Source: Anaerolineales bacterium
GTDB taxonomy: Bacteria; Chloroflexota; Anaerolineae; Anaerolineales; E44-bin32
Length of the DNA stretch: 39,274 nt
Direction: 5' to 3'
Assembly (NCBI GenBank): GCA_016927115.1
Contig: JAFGNH010000078.1
Coordinates: forward strand, 1-39,274
Shown here: one piece after another, positions 33,373 to 39,274 of the stretch
Layout: each line of letters opens with the position of its first letter
Numbering within the stretch: the first letter of the stretch is position 1
The notes under the pieces: model-generated
What the model was told of the DNA's origin: nothing
The model's input: only the letters and a program-made list of their open reading frames with translations
Database searches by the model: none
Made by a program: the position numbers and the translations under genes

Positions 33373-34020
33373 TCAACACTGAAAAGAAACGATTTCCTCA
33401 TTTTCGATCAGGAAATCCATGAATCTATCATGATTGTGAGGCTGGCCGCTGAGGAACCAGGTGAAGATGAGTGTTTCCCCTGATTTATTACAGCTGGTTT
33501 CATGAAGCTTCAGTTCGCAGGTTTTTAGCTGATTTTCGAGGGTGGCATGTATTTCAGGGGAGACTCTACATTGAATTTCATATGGCCTTGCGTCTTTATA
33601 CCTGTCGATAAGCACTTCAAAGTGGGGGAAAATCCATAGGATCACCAGGACGACAAAAGTAACGATACATGAAAAGAGGATGGACCCTGCACCGATTGCC
33701 ATACCCAGCGCAGCGGTAATCCAGATAGTGGATGCTGTTGTCAGGCCGATAACCCGCTGGGAGCTGCGCATAATCGCCCCTGCACCGAGGAAACCAACGC
33801 CGCTGACGATGTTGGCCGCGATACGGGTTTGATCATCATCTGGTGAGCCGAATTTTAAAGAAATAAGTGTAAATAACGTAGCGCCAACACAGATGAATAT
33901 CAGAGTACGGAAACCTGCAGATTTGTCCCGGTATTCACGCTCTGCGCCGATCAAACCGCCACAAAGAACAGCCAGGAGCATTTTATAGATATCAAGCATT
34001 GTAAAAACCATGTTTATCAT
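33373..34020 (-). CDS. mgtC: MgtC/SapB family membrane protein
   Basis: 215 aa. The N-terminal 125 residues are the MgtC domain: LLAVLCGGLIGAEREYRDKSAGFRT, the conserved Arg/Asp after span one, and IAANIVSGVGFLGAGAIMR. About four to five spans are present, then a cytosolic C-terminal part of about 80 residues with ACT-like alternation. Relatives affect magnesium adaptation or membrane ATPase, but most environmental members are uncharacterised, so the symbol marks the family only. ATG 34011 with GGGATGAT ahead is another start. Confidence 0.88.
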   Translation of the reverse strand: MINMVFTMLDIYKMLLAVLCGGLIGAEREYRDKSAGFRTLIFICVGATLFTLISLKFGSPDDDQTRIAANIVSGVGFLGAGAIMRSSQRVIGLTTASTIWITAALGMAIGAGSILFSCIVTFVVLVILWIFPHFEVLIDRYKDARPYEIQCRVSPEIHATLENQLKTCELKLHETSCNKSGETLIFTWFLSGQPHNHDRFMDFLIENEEIVSFQC

Positions 34021-34054
34021 CCCATACCAGTGGTGCAGATTTAAACCACTGCAT

Positions 34055-34083
34055 AATGTATTACCTGGGAACTATCCTAGCAA
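34055..34083 (-). promoter_or_regulatory. Promoter of the mgtC-like gene
   Basis: Minus-strand TTGCTA (34083-34078), 17-nt spacer, TACATT (34060-34055). The leader would be near 30 nt. Confidence 0.5.
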
Positions 34084-34228
34084 AAAAAAGGCAGATAAGG
34101 CAAGTACTGCCCGTTGGATTATGCCTTCTGGTTGAGGATGTTTGTACAACTGGATTGTGACGCTTAGCACTGGAACTGGGAGAGTGGCACCGCTATCGTT
34201 TCTAATAGATAAAACAGGAGGTTTGTTA

Positions 34229-34471
34229 ATGGCGAAAGGTCGGATAACAGTCGACGAATACTTATGCAAAGGTTGTGGACTGTGTACCGAGGTCTGTCCC
34301 CAGGAGGTTCTGGTGATTGCTCTCGACCGATTCACACCCAAGGGCTACCATCCCGCGGTACTGGAGGATCCGGGGGGAAAGTGCACCGGCTGTGCCATCT
34401 GTGCGCAGATGTGCCCGGATGCTGCAATTACCGTATATCGGATGGTCCGCCCAGAAAAGGTAAGCGTGTAG
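34229..34471 (+). CDS. 2-oxoacid:ferredoxin oxidoreductase, delta (2[4Fe-4S] ferredoxin) subunit
   Basis: 80-aa ferredoxin with two CxxCxxCxxxC(P) sets: CKGCGLCTEVCP and CTGCAICAQMCP, each able to hold a [4Fe-4S] cluster. As the delta subunit it takes electrons from the thiamine site. The frame opens at 34142 but AGGAGG 8 nt before ATG 34229 decides the start. It leads a four-gene set with 18, 12 and 6 bp gaps. Confidence 0.94.
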   Translation: MAKGRITVDEYLCKGCGLCTEVCPQEVLVIALDRFTPKGYHPAVLEDPGGKCTGCAICAQMCPDAAITVYRMVRPEKVSV

Positions 34472-34489
34472 AAGAGGGAGAATACTAAA

Positions 34490-35557
34490 GTGAAAAAAGA
34501 TCTGCTGAAGGGAAACGTTGCCTTTGCCGAAGCAGCAATCAGAGCAGGATGTGAGGCATATTTCGGTTACCCGATCACGCCCCAGACGGAAGCGCTGGAA
34601 CACATGGCCAGCCGTATGCCGGAGCTGGGGCGAGCTTTTGTTCAGGCAGAGAGCGAAGTAGCTGCCATTAACATGGTTTACGGTGCCGCATGTGCCGGAA
34701 CGAGAGTTATGACTTCCTCGTCCAGTCCGGGAGTCAGCCTGATGATGGAAGGTATCTCCTACATTGTCGGTTCAGAAGTACCGGTTGTGCTGGTAAATAT
34801 CATGCGAGGTGGACCGGGGCTTGGTAATATCGCTCCAGCACAAGGGGACTACACTCAAATGGTTCACGGGGGAGGGCATGGTGATTACAGGATAGTTGTA
34901 CTTGCTCCTTCCACGGTCCAGGAGTTGATCGACCTGACCTACGAAGCCTTTGATATCGCTGAACGGTATCGAACGGTGGTGGCAATCATAGCAGACGGCT
35001 CGCTGGGTCAGATGATGGAGCCGGCGATTTTACCGCCTATGAGGCCTGTGCGCAAATTTACAGAACGTCCGGAATGGGCACTGACAGGTTCCCAGGGGCG
35101 TGAGAAGAATATCATCACTTCCATTTACCTTGAACCGCTGGACGAAGAGGCGTTTAACCAGAAACTGCTGGACAAACAAGCCCAGATTGAAAAGAATGAA
35201 GTGCGCTTCGTTGAAGAGCATGTGGAAGATGCAGAAATCCTGGTAATCGGTTTCGGAACAGCGGGGCGTGTTTGTCAGACTGCAATAACCGAGGCGCGAG
35301 AACAGGGTGTCAAAGTTGGGCTGCTTCGTCCGGTTTCGCTGTATCCCTTCCCGGGACAACGCATCCGGGAACTTGCTCCGAATGTCAGGGAGATTCTTGT
35401 GGTGGAGATGAACGCTGGCCAGATGCTCTATGACGTTCGCCTTGCTGTTGAGGGGAAAAGCCCGATATCATTTTATGGCCGTATGGGCGGGGTTATCCCG
35501 CTTCCCGACGAGATACTTGAACAGATTTCCATGCTCGATCAGAAATCAGGAAAGTGA
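34490..35557 (+). CDS. vorB: 2-oxoacid:ferredoxin oxidoreductase, alpha subunit (VorB/KorA type)
   Basis: 355 aa. It begins LLKGNVAFAEAAIRAGCEAYFGYPITPQTE and has QAESEVAAINMVYGAA, TSSSSPGVSLMMEGISYI and IMRGGPGLGNIAPAQGDY, the run I associate with the VorB group that oxidises branched 2-oxoacids, though 2-oxoglutarate enzymes (KorA) share most of it. It supplies the pyrimidine-binding domain of the TPP site; the C-terminal third is the transketolase-C-like domain. GTG start with GGGAG ahead. Substrate specificity (2-oxoisovalerate or 2-oxoglutarate) cannot be fixed from sequence reading. Confidence 0.9.
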   Translation: MKKDLLKGNVAFAEAAIRAGCEAYFGYPITPQTEALEHMASRMPELGRAFVQAESEVAAINMVYGAACAGTRVMTSSSSPGVSLMMEGISYIVGSEVPVVLVNIMRGGPGLGNIAPAQGDYTQMVHGGGHGDYRIVVLAPSTVQELIDLTYEAFDIAERYRTVVAIIADGSLGQMMEPAILPPMRPVRKFTERPEWALTGSQGREKNIITSIYLEPLDEEAFNQKLLDKQAQIEKNEVRFVEEHVEDAEILVIGFGTAGRVCQTAITEAREQGVKVGLLRPVSLYPFPGQRIRELAPNVREILVVEMNAGQMLYDVRLAVEGKSPISFYGRMGGVIPLPDEILEQISMLDQKSGK

Positions 35558-35569
35558 GGGAAAGGTTTT

Positions 35570-36352
35570 ATGGATAAGACTGAAATGGTTGAAACCCTGG
35601 TATACAGCAAACCAGATTCCCTTACCGAGGGAGCGACTCATTACTGCCCAGGCTGCTTGCATGGAGTAGCCCATAGGCTGGTAGCTGAAGTGATAGATGA
35701 GATGGGTATTAAGGGTACCACGATAGGTGTCGCACCAGTGGGATGCTCTGTATTCTGCTACAACTACTTCGATATGGATTTTGCCGAAGCTGCACACGGC
35801 CGTGCTCCAGCCATGGCAACAGGAATCAAACGGGTGAATCCTGACAGAATAGTGTTCACATATCAGGGAGATGGTGATCTGGCCTCTATTGGTGCAGCTG
35901 AAATTCTTCACGCGGCAGCGAGAGGAGAGCTGATCACTGTGATCTTCATCAACAATGCGATCTATGGAATGACAGGTGGCCAGATGGCACCTACATCGCT
36001 GCCTGGTCAGGTGACAACATCTTCACCTCGTGGGCGGGATGTGGAACTCACGGGCATGCCATTGAAGATGTCGGAGATCCTGTCTACTATTGATGGGGCT
36101 GCATATATCGTTCGCCGCAGTTTGCATAATCCAGCCAATATCCGTAAGGCGAAAAAAGCAATCAGCACTGCCTTTAAGGTACAGCAGGAGGGGTTGGGTT
36201 TTGCAATGGTTGAGCTGCTTTCCAGCTGCCCCACGAACTGGAAATTAACGCCATCAGATGCATTGACCTGGCTCGAAGAACAGATGATCCCGGTTTTTCC
36301 TCTTGGAGATTACAAAGTATCACCAGCTGTTGAGAAGATTGCGAAAGGGTGA
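35570..36352 (+). CDS. 2-oxoacid:ferredoxin oxidoreductase, beta (TPP-binding) subunit
   Basis: 260 aa. Holds the pyrophosphate-binding half of the cofactor site: TPP motif [16 protein letters not shown] with [12 protein letters not shown] 25 residues later. [11 protein letters not shown] near the N-terminus and [11 protein letters not shown] add the cysteines commonly found here. [15 protein letters not shown] and the C-terminal LLSSCPTNW match the KorB/VorA family. Twelve bp after the alpha gene; an AGG-type site lies ahead of the ATG. Confidence 0.94.
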   Translation: MDKTEMVETLVYSKPDSLTEGATHYCPGCLHGVAHRLVAEVIDEMGIKGTTIGVAPVGCSVFCYNYFDMDFAEAAHGRAPAMATGIKRVNPDRIVFTYQGDGDLASIGAAEILHAAARGELITVIFINNAIYGMTGGQMAPTSLPGQVTTSSPRGRDVELTGMPLKMSEILSTIDGAAYIVRRSLHNPANIRKAKKAISTAFKVQQEGLGFAMVELLSSCPTNWKLTPSDALTWLEEQMIPVFPLGDYKVSPAVEKIAKG

Positions 36353-36358
36353 TAAAGC

Positions 36359-36895
36359 ATGCAAACTGAGATAATCATCTCCGGTTTTGGTGGACAGGGC
36401 GTGCTGTTCTCTGGTCAGCTGCTGGCATATGCTGCACTGGATGCTGAAAAGCATGTAACCTGGATTCCTTCCTATGGCCCCGAAATGCGCGGCGGCACTG
36501 CACACTGTACGGTTATTATCAGCGACAAGCCGATCGGATCTCCTATTGTTCGTTTTCCCAAGGCAGCGATGGTAATGAATCTGCCCTCCTTTGATAAGTA
36601 TGAATCACTGGTCAGGAGTGGCGGAGTACTGGTAGTCAATGAATCGCTGGTGGACAGGACCTGCAAACGGGAAGACCTTGACCTGGTTCTGGTTCCGGCG
36701 ACAAATATAGCAGATGATCTTGGCAACCGGCGAATGGCGAACCTGGTAATGCTGGGGGGCCTGCTTGGCAGGCTTCCAGTTCTCCCGCTTGAAGGCCTTG
36801 CACGGGCACTCGAGGAACATATCCCGGACCGCCATAAGCATACAATCCCGGCCAATTTGCAGGCACTGCAAAAGGGATATGAGCTGGCCAGCTGA
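36359..36895 (+). CDS. 2-oxoacid:ferredoxin oxidoreductase, gamma subunit
   Basis: 178 aa. Starts IIISGFGGQGVLFSGQLLAYAA, the gamma-subunit glycine motif, then VTWIPSYGPEMRGGTAHCTVIIS and the CoA-side region around FPKAAMVMNLPSFDKY. It completes the delta-alpha-beta-gamma set, which oxidises a 2-oxoacid with CoA to acyl-CoA and CO2, reducing ferredoxin. Six bp after the beta gene. A strong palindrome lies 30 bp beyond its stop. Confidence 0.95.
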   Translation: MQTEIIISGFGGQGVLFSGQLLAYAALDAEKHVTWIPSYGPEMRGGTAHCTVIISDKPIGSPIVRFPKAAMVMNLPSFDKYESLVRSGGVLVVNESLVDRTCKREDLDLVLVPATNIADDLGNRRMANLVMLGGLLGRLPVLPLEGLARALEEHIPDRHKHTIPANLQALQKGYELAS

Positions 36896-36925
36896 ACTCA
36901 TAATCTGGTGCAGGAACATAAAAAG

Positions 36926-36952
36926 ACACAGCCCATGGTCCATGGGCTGTGT
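36926..36952. terminator. 13-bp palindromic terminator
   Basis: ACACAGCCCATGG (36926-36938), one base, CCATGGGCTGTGT (36940-36952). On the minus strand it is followed by CTTTTTATG, a fair U-run, so it suits the zinc-ribbon gene best; on the plus strand (ATGTTCTT) it ends the oxidoreductase operon more weakly. Confidence 0.75.
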
Positions 36953-37093
36953 ATGTTCTTAAGACAGATGAAAAACCAGACGTCTATGAACCATGGTTTG
37001 GCTATGGAAGATTCCACACTTTAGAACGAAATAAAGTTATCTGAAACCTTCCACCGGCAGGATCATTGTGCCGCGGAGCGAGAGGTGAAGGTC

Positions 37094-37702
37094 TTATTGG
37101 CGTAGTGGTGCGCCGCATTGTGGACAGTAGGAGTCTGCGGCACGCGCAACGAATCCACACTTCTGACATGCGAGTGGCTGGTACAATCCCAGGGGTGCTC
37201 CGCAAGCAACACAACTTGCTTCTCCTACAGGATTTGCTGAAAGGCAGTATGGGCAGGCGAGCCGGCGCAGACGCTCGGAGAGCATGGTGGATGCGCCCAT
37301 GTTAGCGGCAGTTCGTTCAATGGTCTCCCAGATCCGCTCCTTTAATTGCAGCGATGTGATATCCTGGGCAATATCATCCAACCTTCCCAGCAGAGTCAGT
37401 GGGTTATGCAGAGCAGCCAGAGCAGATTTACCAAGGCTGGCGGCGATATCGAACCATTCCTGGTCTCCCAGTTCCACAAGGACTCCGTCTTCGATCTCTG
37501 TCATGTGGATGGAGAGTGATGTTCTGCCGCCGGAAGTAGCCAAATCATGTGTAGCCAGTTGAACCACGAGTTTTTCACCTTTGCCGACCTTGCGTCCGAT
37601 GAAGTTTCCATGGTGGAATTCAGCGATCAGCGCGTTGGCGAAATCATCGGGTTGAATCTTGCCATGATAGGTTCTTCGATTATCTTCGTTAAATTTATTC
37701 AT
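37094..37702 (-). CDS. Double zinc-ribbon protein, unknown function
   Basis: 202 aa. Residues 1 to about 100 form a beta-rich domain with no match I know (for example KLVVQLATHDLATSGG and SLSIHMTEIEDGVLVEL). A helical stretch follows, then two treble-clef or ribbon zinc sites: CPYC...CVACGAPLG and CQKC...CPQCGAPL. The cytosolic N-terminal domain resembles proteins that carry a zinc ribbon at the end of a regulatory or scaffold domain. It is transcribed divergently from the SH3 gene with overlapping -10 boxes. Confidence 0.7.
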   Translation of the reverse strand: MNKFNEDNRRTYHGKIQPDDFANALIAEFHHGNFIGRKVGKGEKLVVQLATHDLATSGGRTSLSIHMTEIEDGVLVELGDQEWFDIAASLGKSALAALHNPLTLLGRLDDIAQDITSLQLKERIWETIERTAANMGASTMLSERLRRLACPYCLSANPVGEASCVACGAPLGLYQPLACQKCGFVARAADSYCPQCGAPLRQ

Positions 37703-37733
37703 CCAGTTCCTGCCTCATGATTGGGCTGCCTGT

Positions 37734-37762
37734 AGTATAATCTGCCCGTGTTATAGGAGCAA
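37734..37762 (-). promoter_or_regulatory. Promoter of the zinc-ribbon gene, overlapping a plus-strand -10
   Basis: Minus strand: TTGCTC (37762-37757), 17 nt, TATACT (37739-37734). Plus strand: TATAAT at 37736-37741 could be the -10 of the SH3 gene, though no good -35 goes with it. The two -10 boxes share four bases. Confidence 0.5.
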
Positions 37763-37769
37763 TATTAAG

Positions 37770-38375
37770 ATGGAACGAATAAAAAAGATAATCCGGGTTT
37801 TTCCTTTTCTGCTTTCGGCTTTCCTGCTGATGCAAAAGCCTGGTGTATGGGCTTCCAACCTCGTTCAGGAGACTCTGGCTGCAACAGTGACAGGAACACC
37901 TACCGGACCAACGATTCTCGTACCTGATCAGGTTAATGTGCGCATGGGGCCATCACTGGATTATGAGCAGGTTGGAGTGCTGATCTCAGGTCAGGAAGCG
38001 GTAGCACTTGGCAGATCTCCCGGTGGCGATTGGATCCAGATTGTCTACTATGGGGTAGAGGGAAACAAGGCATGGGTATATGCGCCTTTTGTAAAGTTGA
38101 ACGCCGGCCAGGTTCTGCTTCCGATAATCGAACCCCCGGCCACACCGACACCGCGTGTAACAGCTACCATAGATCCGACACTGGCTGCCCAGTTCAATCT
38201 TTCTGATTACCAGCCTACACGTTTACCTACGTTTACACAGGCACCTGCGGTTGTTTATCCTACATTCGCTGTTGAAGACGCGACCACACAACGGGGAGTT
38301 CCCCCGATCCTGGCGATCCTGGGGCTTGTCTTGATCGGCGTTTTTGGATTGGTTGCGGTTGTTCTGCGCCGCTGA
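37770..38375 (+). CDS. Exported SH3-domain protein with C-terminal membrane anchor
   Basis: 201 aa. Signal peptide (residues 1 to about 28, ending VWASN), a bacterial SH3 domain (about 48-115, with VNVRMGPSLDYEQVGVLISGQ and GDWIQIVYYG), a Thr/Pro linker (PTPRVTATIDPT), and a hydrophobic span at 178-199 ending in RR. It should sit on the outer face of the membrane, and SH3b domains commonly bind peptidoglycan or ligand peptides. GGAG lies 11 nt before the ATG. No enzyme domain is present. Confidence 0.85.
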   Translation: MERIKKIIRVFPFLLSAFLLMQKPGVWASNLVQETLAATVTGTPTGPTILVPDQVNVRMGPSLDYEQVGVLISGQEAVALGRSPGGDWIQIVYYGVEGNKAWVYAPFVKLNAGQVLLPIIEPPATPTPRVTATIDPTLAAQFNLSDYQPTRLPTFTQAPAVVYPTFAVEDATTQRGVPPILAILGLVLIGVFGLVAVVLRR

Positions 38376-38606
38376 GACTGGGGTAAGGACGTGCAGTATT
38401 CGGATAAACAGGGGGGATTTCAGCGTTTTCAACATTTTGGTGCCGGGTTATCTGATTTGTAGATCGATCCGCTTATCCTTCGAATAAAATGTTTTTTCCA
38501 ACAGTTTTGTTTCTATTGTAGCCATCCGGTTTTCCATCAATACAGGGCTTGGTTTAATACCAAGAACAGAAGGGTGTATTGCCATGCTGATGCAGCAACC
38601 TTAACG

Positions 38607-38638
38607 CAAAGAGGCTGTCTGAAAAGGCAGCCTCTTTG
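38607..38638. terminator. Hairpin between convergent SH3 and Fe-S genes
   Basis: CAAAGAGGCTG (38607-38617) pairs with CAGCCTCTTTG (38628-38638), 10-nt loop. The stem has A-rich and T-rich arms and lies between two convergent genes, so it likely ends transcription on both strands, although the U-run after it is short. Confidence 0.7.
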
Positions 38639-38656
38639 TTAAAAAACAATTGCAAT

Positions 38657-39019
38657 CTATCCGCAGCTGCTGCAGCCGCCGCAGGATGAACCGCTGGGTG
38701 CGGGCATAGCGTTGGGGTTGTCGATCTGGAAGCCAGCTCCGAAATCGTTCTCGACAAAGTCAATAATCGATCCAGTCATGTATTCGAGTGACATTGGGTC
38801 GATCAGTACACTGACACCGTTGAATTTAAATTCGAGATCAGTATCTCTTTTCTCGAGATCCAGCGCCATTCCGTATTGCAGACCTGAACAACCGCTCCCT
38901 GCGACAAACACGCGCAGTGCTGCGTTCTCCAGCTCGCGTTCTTCTATCATTGATTGAACCTGTGCTGCAGCCTTTTCCGTCAGGGTTATTTCATTCGTAC
39001 CAGTATTTACGGATTCCAT
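38657..39019 (-). CDS. erpA: A-type iron-sulfur carrier (ErpA/IscA-like)
   Basis: 120 aa. HesB/IscA fold with ITLTEKAAAQVQSMI at the start, AGSGCSGLQYGMALD carrying Cys44, and IDPMSLEYMTGSIIDFVEN. Family members usually end in CGCGxSF; this one ends GSSCGGCSSCG with Cys113, Cys116 and Cys119, so three rather than two C-terminal cysteines are present. It would pass [Fe-S] clusters to apo-proteins, such as the oxidoreductase ferredoxin in this window. The symbol marks the family only. No isc or suf genes are nearby. Confidence 0.88.
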   Translation of the reverse strand: MESVNTGTNEITLTEKAAAQVQSMIEERELENAALRVFVAGSGCSGLQYGMALDLEKRDTDLEFKFNGVSVLIDPMSLEYMTGSIIDFVENDFGAGFQIDNPNAMPAPSGSSCGGCSSCG

Positions 39020-39078
39020 ATTATTTCTCTTTCACCATTTTTTCTAATTTGGATGAAAACTATCCAGAACTATGAGGA

Positions 39079-39107
39079 AGTGTAACTGATGGATATGTGA
39101 TTGTCAA
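39079..39107 (-). promoter_or_regulatory. Promoter of the ErpA-like gene
   Basis: Minus-strand TTGACA (39107-39102), 17-nt spacer, TACACT (39084-39079). The leader is about 50 nt. Confidence 0.6.
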
Positions 39108-39241
39108 TCACGCTGATTTCCCGGCAGGATGGTTATCTGTACAATGTGCTCCGGCATTCATTTCCCGTTTTTGATACCGGTCCCATGGATTCTGCAACGA
39201 ATTTTCTGTTAACATGAAACCAGAAAAAGGGGGTGCAGGAC

Positions 39242-39274
39242 ATGATTTGGTATCCTGTAAGTAACCGTGAACAG
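39242..39274 (+). CDS. Start of a gene cut off by the right edge
   Basis: ATG at 39242 follows GGGGGTG (39228-39235) by about 6 nt and stays open for 11 codons to the end (MIWYPVSNREQ). Too short to identify. Confidence 0.4.
   Translation, partial: MIWYPVSNREQ

Overview
The window reads as a chromosomal segment of a free-living bacterium, most likely a member of the Chloroflexota (Anaerolineae-like). This is an inference from protein style: Thr/Pro/Glu linkers, a TPTP-linked SH3 protein, a four-subunit VorB-type 2-oxoacid:ferredoxin oxidoreductase, and a short A-type Fe-S protein with an unusual Cys tail. I see no 16S, tRNA, phage, transposase or CRISPR sequence. Genes are compact and occur on both strands in short operons. 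Many starts are decided by a clear AGGAGG-type ribosome binding site; several are GTG.

Layout. 1-1590: a foldable non-coding segment, a dual-specificity phosphatase, and a YggS-type PLP protein on the opposite strand. 1796-5786: a cell-surface island with an orphan OmpR-type regulator, a degenerate receiver protein, a large repeat-rich secreted protein ending in an LPxT-like sorting signal, and a sortase. 6337-9264: a polytopic membrane protein, 6-phosphofructokinase and a small membrane protein. 9261-12803 (minus): ruvB, queA, then a 19-codon ORF with two strong hairpins (one a likely terminator), then an orphan AIR-synthase-like gene. 12963-16334 (minus): zwf-pgl-glk, which together take glucose to 6-phosphogluconate. 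16791-20806: a coiled-coil/HEAT-like protein of unknown role, then a textbook T-box leader and valS. 21035-25472: a beta-lactamase-fold wall protein, an isochorismatase-family hydrolase, an NmrA-like protein and a Nudix hydrolase. 25591-25820: two tandem 115-bp non-coding repeats. 25946-30695: a YhhN protein, an orphan PotD-like lipoprotein, a frameshifted fragment of a sugar ABC permease, and an alpha/beta hydrolase fused to a multi-span membrane domain. 31325-34020: a six-span chemoreceptor lacking HAMP, and an MgtC-like protein, convergent on a shared terminator. 34229-36895: ferredoxin, alpha, beta and gamma subunits of a 2-oxoacid:ferredoxin oxidoreductase. 37094-39274: a double zinc-ribbon protein and a membrane-anchored SH3 protein from overlapping divergent promoters, an ErpA/IscA-like protein, and the first codons of a gene running off the right edge.

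Functionally this is central carbon metabolism (glk, zwf, pgl, pfkA, ferredoxin-linked 2-oxoacid oxidation), information processing (ruvB, queA, valS) and envelope functions (sortase system, wall hydrolase, SH3 protein). The least explained elements are the short ORF and hairpins at 10355-10566, the 115-bp tandem repeats, the foldable segment at 82-160, and the surface-protein/sortase island with its non-canonical LPHTL signal and receiver lacking the phospho-acceptor Asp. Nothing here proves a new defence or mobile system. Promoter and RNA calls are by eye and have not been tested computationally.
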